From Takifugu bimaculatus (lineage: Eukaryota; Chordata; Actinopteri; Tetraodontiformes; Tetraodontidae): DNA of 64,000 nt. The notes under the pieces were generated by a model that worked only from the letters and a program-made list of their open reading frames with translations, was not told the origin of the DNA and ran no database searches. Location: assembly GCA_004026145.2 (NCBI GenBank), contig CP034986.1, forward strand, positions 19,426,406 to 19,490,405, given 5' to 3'. How positions within the stretch are numbered: position 1 is the stretch's first letter; every line of letters begins with the position of its first letter. The translations under genes were made by a program, and so were the position numbers. Shown here piece by piece: positions 60,230 through 64,000 of this stretch.

Positions 60230-61413
60230 GGTTGCGTTCATGTTTCATCTGGGTTTTTTTTCTGCTTAATGTTTGACGTCCATCGGCTGTTATGTCTCGT
60301 GCTGTAGTGTTTCAGCTGTGTTTTCGGACATGGGTTATGCAATACCATGTGCCCGGGTCAGAATGTGCTCACATGTGCCGTGTCCAGCCTTCACCTTCTT
60401 TTGTTTTTCTTCCCCCTCCTATTTTCTTATTCTATTGTGAGTACAGCTTGAGCTCATTGTGCTTCCCTAATATTGGTCCCCTCTGTCACCCGCCAGCATG
60501 CAAGCCTGAAACGTCAGGGAACAGTTAATATACCGCAAGTACATTAAGGCGCCTGTGTTCCGAGAAACAAGAGGGATTGTGGGCTTGAATGTAACATTAT
60601 ATTAGGACTTCATACTGTTTTGTGTAGTCATATTTTATTCTTCCAGACCACCAGAGCTGGTATGAAATACCTGCATGCACAGATCGAGACATTATATCAA
60701 CAAAGTCACACTACCTGGGTGCCGCACGAGTCCTGATAAAAAGCCACAATTGTAATGGTTGAAGTTATCTAGTCCCCCAGAATTTACGTAGCTGCCACTA
60801 ATTCCCTCATTGAGCACACCCAAACATGTGCTGTGGAAGCTAAGTTTTTTGCCAGTGGGCCGGAATCTTCACTGCTATCGCACACACTGTCGGGGTTGGT
60901 TACTAGTGGTTGCATTTGTTCCCCACATGCCGGTAGATGCCATCGTTTTTTTTCTCTCTGCTTTATATTTGATGTCCATTGGCTGCTATGGATGTTGCAG
61001 TTGCAGGTCGACATGCCTTGGTTGATAGTCGACATTCGAGTTGCGGTTAGCTAAAGCTAGCCACAGTACTAGAAAAAATGCTTTTCGCTCCTTAATTTTT
61101 CACATAACAAGTGGTGATTTTCCTATTGAAATAGCTGAGTGTTTCTTTCATCTCCAACTAACCTTTACTAATTATTTTTTTTACTGCTGACAACCTCAAT
61201 GATCGACCACACTCACACAACAGCAGCATCAGCAGACATATATCTGGGACTCCTCTTATGACTTTCCTTGCAGGTATAGGTCAATGCATTGGGCATCAAC
61301 TCCAAGGGGCACCAGATGGTCGTGGTCTCAGGCACATACCTTCGCGCTCTCAAACCGTGAAGAAACAGTGCTTAACACTCCCGCAGGATTCGCCTGGGTT
61401 TCCTTCCTGTCCA

Positions 61414-61812
61414 AAAGTAGTGATAACCGACACTTGCCCCTGTGACTGGGGTGGAACCACAGATCTGTCAGAGTAGCCTGGGGTCACCTGGGGTCCTCAG
61501 TAGAAGCTCCAGCACATAAATGCTTTGGAGTTTAAGGGAAGGTTCAGAAGCTCCTGCAGTGGGGCTCACCTCGCCTTGCAAATCTATGGGCGATGTATCC
61601 GCCATGTGTGCAAAATACGGATGCAGACATGCTTTCATGTCAAGGGCCCCCTCCAGGCAAGTCGAGGCTGAACCCAATTGTGGTTTAGATGATATGGTCA
61701 AGGTTGATCACAGCAGCCAATCTGTTTGCCTCAGAATCACCAATCCATGGCTGCTAGGGCTTGTCTTGCAGAGCCAACTACCCCATTGGGCAAGATGCCC
61801 TTGTACATCCAC
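61414..61812 (+). pseudogene. DIRS RNase H and following linker, remnant
   Basis: KVVITDTCPCDWGG (61414-61455) matches the first catalytic-Asp block of DIRS RNase H (usual form TDA...GWG). HINALEF (61513-61533), in the same frame, matches the block with the catalytic Glu. Stops lie between them. In another frame, ANLFASESPIHG, a stop, then YPIGQDALVHP (61716-61812) matches the conserved region before the recombinase (VDLFAS ... LGxDAxAHxWP). The order is correct, but the piece holding the usual third catalytic Asp is not visible. Confidence 0.65.
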
Positions 61813-61980
61813 AGCACAGAACAATGTAATCACACAGCGTTTGTAATGGCTATCTACATTCTCTTGCCGTCCTCAACCAGGGCACCTCCAGTTGCATGTC
61901 TGGCCCCAGATGGTTGGTAGTGGAACAGTGAGAACCCAGAGCATTTCCCTGTACTCATTCTGGTCAGATATGGGCAGACA

Positions 61981-62760
61981 TTGCTGGATAAAGGTCTTGT
62001 AGTTTCTATATTAAAAGTGTATATTGGAGTTGCAGTTGCAGTGTATGTTGCAGTTGCAGGTCGACATGCCTTGGTAGATATTCGACCTGTGGGATTACGT
62101 GCTGTGAAGGGCAGGTTTCTTATGAGTGCACTTCTGTTACAGCCTCTCATTCTTCAGGTGCCTTCCTGGGATTTGCTTATTGTTGAGACCATATTTTCTG
62201 CTCAGTTTGAGGCTCTGGAGCACAATGACCTCAGATCGTTGTCTGGCAAGACTGTGTTTGTGCTTGCTGTTGCATTTGCCAAGTGGGTTAGTGAGCTTTG
62301 TGCACTGTGGTCCAATCTTTCTACCTTTTCAACCGGCATTTCAATCTGACAACTTTCACACCAGAGTCAGGGGTGAAATAACTACCTCTGAATGCTACTT
62401 TACTCCATCCCAATCGAGCTCCCACAAGCTCTACATTGGGGCTTCTGCTTCTCCAACACCCTATTAGTGTGTCATGGATAGCAGAAGAAGGGTGCTTCCA
62501 AAGGCTTTCTCATTAGGTTGTTGACACCATGTCCCATATATACAGGCTCAAGGGCCTTCAGAGTCCCCCAGTCAAATCTCACTCGCTCGGGAGTATCTCC
62601 ATGCCATGGGCTGCCTTGAGGGGTGTCTCACTGAATGAAATCTGTGATGCAGTTGTCTAGGTTTCTTTCTGTACCTTTGCCTCCTTCTGTAGAGTTACTG
62701 TCACCCTGTGGAGACGGCCGTCTTGTCCGTTGCTTCAATCATCAATCGAGTGACAATGAT
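61981..62760 (+). pseudogene. DIRS tyrosine recombinase, remnant
   Basis: The frame 61981-62349 starts LDKGLVVSILKVYI, matching the N-terminal DNA-binding helix pattern of DIRS recombinases. It includes VPSWDLLIVETIFSAQFEAL and LSGKTVFVLAVAFAKWVSEL, which align with the family's VPxWDL ... F.PL ... L..KT..LLA....KRV..L block. The usual catalytic Arg of the KRV motif reads KWV. A second part at about 62490-62720 reads RLSH, a stop, VVDTMSHIYRLKGLQSPPVK and AALRGVSLNEICDA. It corresponds to the C-terminal half, and the expected HxxR region reads HSLGS. With two key positions changed and stops present, the enzyme is dead. Confidence 0.72.
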
Positions 62761-62770
62761 TTCATGACAT

Positions 62771-64000
62771 TGTTGGTATAGGACATCCAGTTTATTTCAT
62801 TCTGGCTCTGACAGTCAGGAAGTCACTTCAATCTCATCAAGAAGATTATGTAGGAAATGATCGCCTGGTGCCAGCCCCCTTTATCAGGTCGCCTACAGCC
62901 ACCCAGTTAATGTAACTTTGCTGTTATAATGTCGTGATTTGTGAATGCACGTGATGTTCATCCAGATGTTTCATACTGAATCTGGCAGTCATCCAATTTT
63001 TATAGAACATTAGTTACAACGGTAACTCATTTTCCATCTGCTCTTCTTCTGCATTACTTTAAACTCTACTGCTTTGACATACTTTTATACATCCAAGCCA
63101 TCCACTCTAGATACACACACCTATTTAAGGACATGTGCTATTATTATCTATCTATCTATCTGGCTTGTACGCTCTTAATGTGCATGTGGAGTCGTTTGTC
63201 ACAGTGGGTAATGAGACTTATTTGGGCTATCTGCTACAGACTGCACACATGTTTCTCATGAAGCTGACTTGATTTATGATTCCTGATTTTCTATGCAGCC
63301 ATCTCTGCTTTTTTGTAAAGGAATGTCTTCCTGTAAAAGGACAGGTTCACCTCACAGAGCACCAAGGGAATGCTGCCTACCAAGGTGTCTCCCAGTGGAT
63401 GTCTCATTCTCAAAATACAAAATAAACTTTCAAAAGGCTATTCAGGGATCTTTTGTAAAATGTTCCATGTGATAAAAGTCATTTTGATTTATAGTTGGGG
63501 CTCTGCTGTTGCAAATAACACTAAAAGCAGCCATTTAAGGATCTTATAATGGATTTATCTTGAGGTCAAAATGGCGGCTGCTGTGTTTTACTTTTAACTG
63601 CACTCCATGCTCATTTCAAACGATGCACATCAGAAATGTAAAGGAAGGAAGAGCTGGATAGTTGTTGCTGGCTGAAGATTGATATATAAAGTTTTAATGG
63701 AATAGAAGTGGAAAAAAATGGCTCTTACATGTGACCCTGTTCCTCTAAAATACAGAATGCAAATCACTTTAAATAGGTTAGCAGATGTTCAGCTGAAAAA
63801 TGTGATGCACGGAACATAAGCAATCAGCATACTGTAGCAATGTGATTATACTATTTACTTTTAATGAATTAACTGCAACGCCAAACACCTGGGTGTCTGT
63901 GAGCATCAATGTAAAGAAACATTGTTGTATTCTGAATTTTTTTTTTCCATTTTCAAATCAGAAACCCTTCATTATGTGTAAATGTTATCATTGAAATGCT
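62771..64000. other. Gene-free stretch with a (TATC)n tract
   Basis: A short (TATC)n tract lies at 63144-63161 and a T-run near 63939-63947. No gene or further transposon recognised. Confidence 0.5.

Larger units (their letters stand above)
60230..62770 (+). mobile_element. DIRS-like tyrosine-recombinase retrotransposon, decayed
   Basis: Plus-strand remnants appear in DIRS order. A possible gag start is at 60292 (MSRAVVFQLCFRTW, Cys-containing). An RNase H piece is at 61414-61540, the RNase H-to-recombinase linker at 61713-61812, and tyrosine recombinase at 61981-62350 and 62490-62720. Reverse transcriptase is missing between about 60540 and 61400. Stops and frame changes occur throughout. 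DIRS elements integrate with a tyrosine recombinase instead of a DDE integrase and leave no target duplication, so the ends cannot be set from flanking repeats. Confidence 0.7.

Overview
The window looks like nuclear DNA of a ray-finned (teleost) fish. Long stretches carry no genes. There are many (CA)n/(GT)n microsatellites, two short exons with GT/AG borders, and transposon families typical of fish: a Ty3/gypsy element, an L2-clade LINE, an I/Nimb-like LINE, a DIRS-like tyrosine-recombinase retrotransposon, and short fish-type interspersed repeats. Nothing suggests a prokaryotic, plasmid or viral genome. The species cannot be named from the sequence.

Layout. Positions 1-3030 (minus strand) hold the 5' end of an SLC6 neurotransmitter-transporter gene of the GABA/betaine type: the start-codon exon (2797-3004) and the next exon (1676-1810). 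The rest of the gene lies before position 1. An internally deleted gypsy element (1-1391) sits in the following intron in the same orientation. Positions 3660-4810 hold a minus-strand LINE relic in which endonuclease and RNase H remnants survive and the reverse transcriptase is gone. At 5846-6340 a fish repeat is split by an L2 3' end. Positions 6340-20600 are gene-free, with microsatellites and G-runs. A hAT-like terminus lies at 20609-20690, and a 5'-truncated L2 with an open 278-codon reverse-transcriptase C-terminal part lies at 22305-23906. Two diverged copies of an unnamed repeat lie 5 kb apart (24744-24990 and 29746-30016). A solo LTR with a 4-bp target duplication is at 28853-29218. 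Positions 30-60 kb are mostly unannotated DNA with microsatellites, a CpG-dense patch (40241-40440), a tRNA-like SINE fragment (44775-44860), three CTCF-like motifs (50505-50656) and three weak candidate exons. A decayed DIRS-like element (gag-like start, RNase H, tyrosine recombinase) occupies about 60230-62770.

Functionally, the only gene I can support is the SLC6 transporter, a sodium- and chloride-coupled plasma-membrane transporter. Everything else with coding character is retrotransposon-derived or too weak to call. I found no convincing new biological system. The most distinctive non-genic signals are two perfect palindromes (5050-5099 and 25177-25212), the hairpin that ends the solo LTR, and a 31-nt exact duplication within the DIRS-like element.
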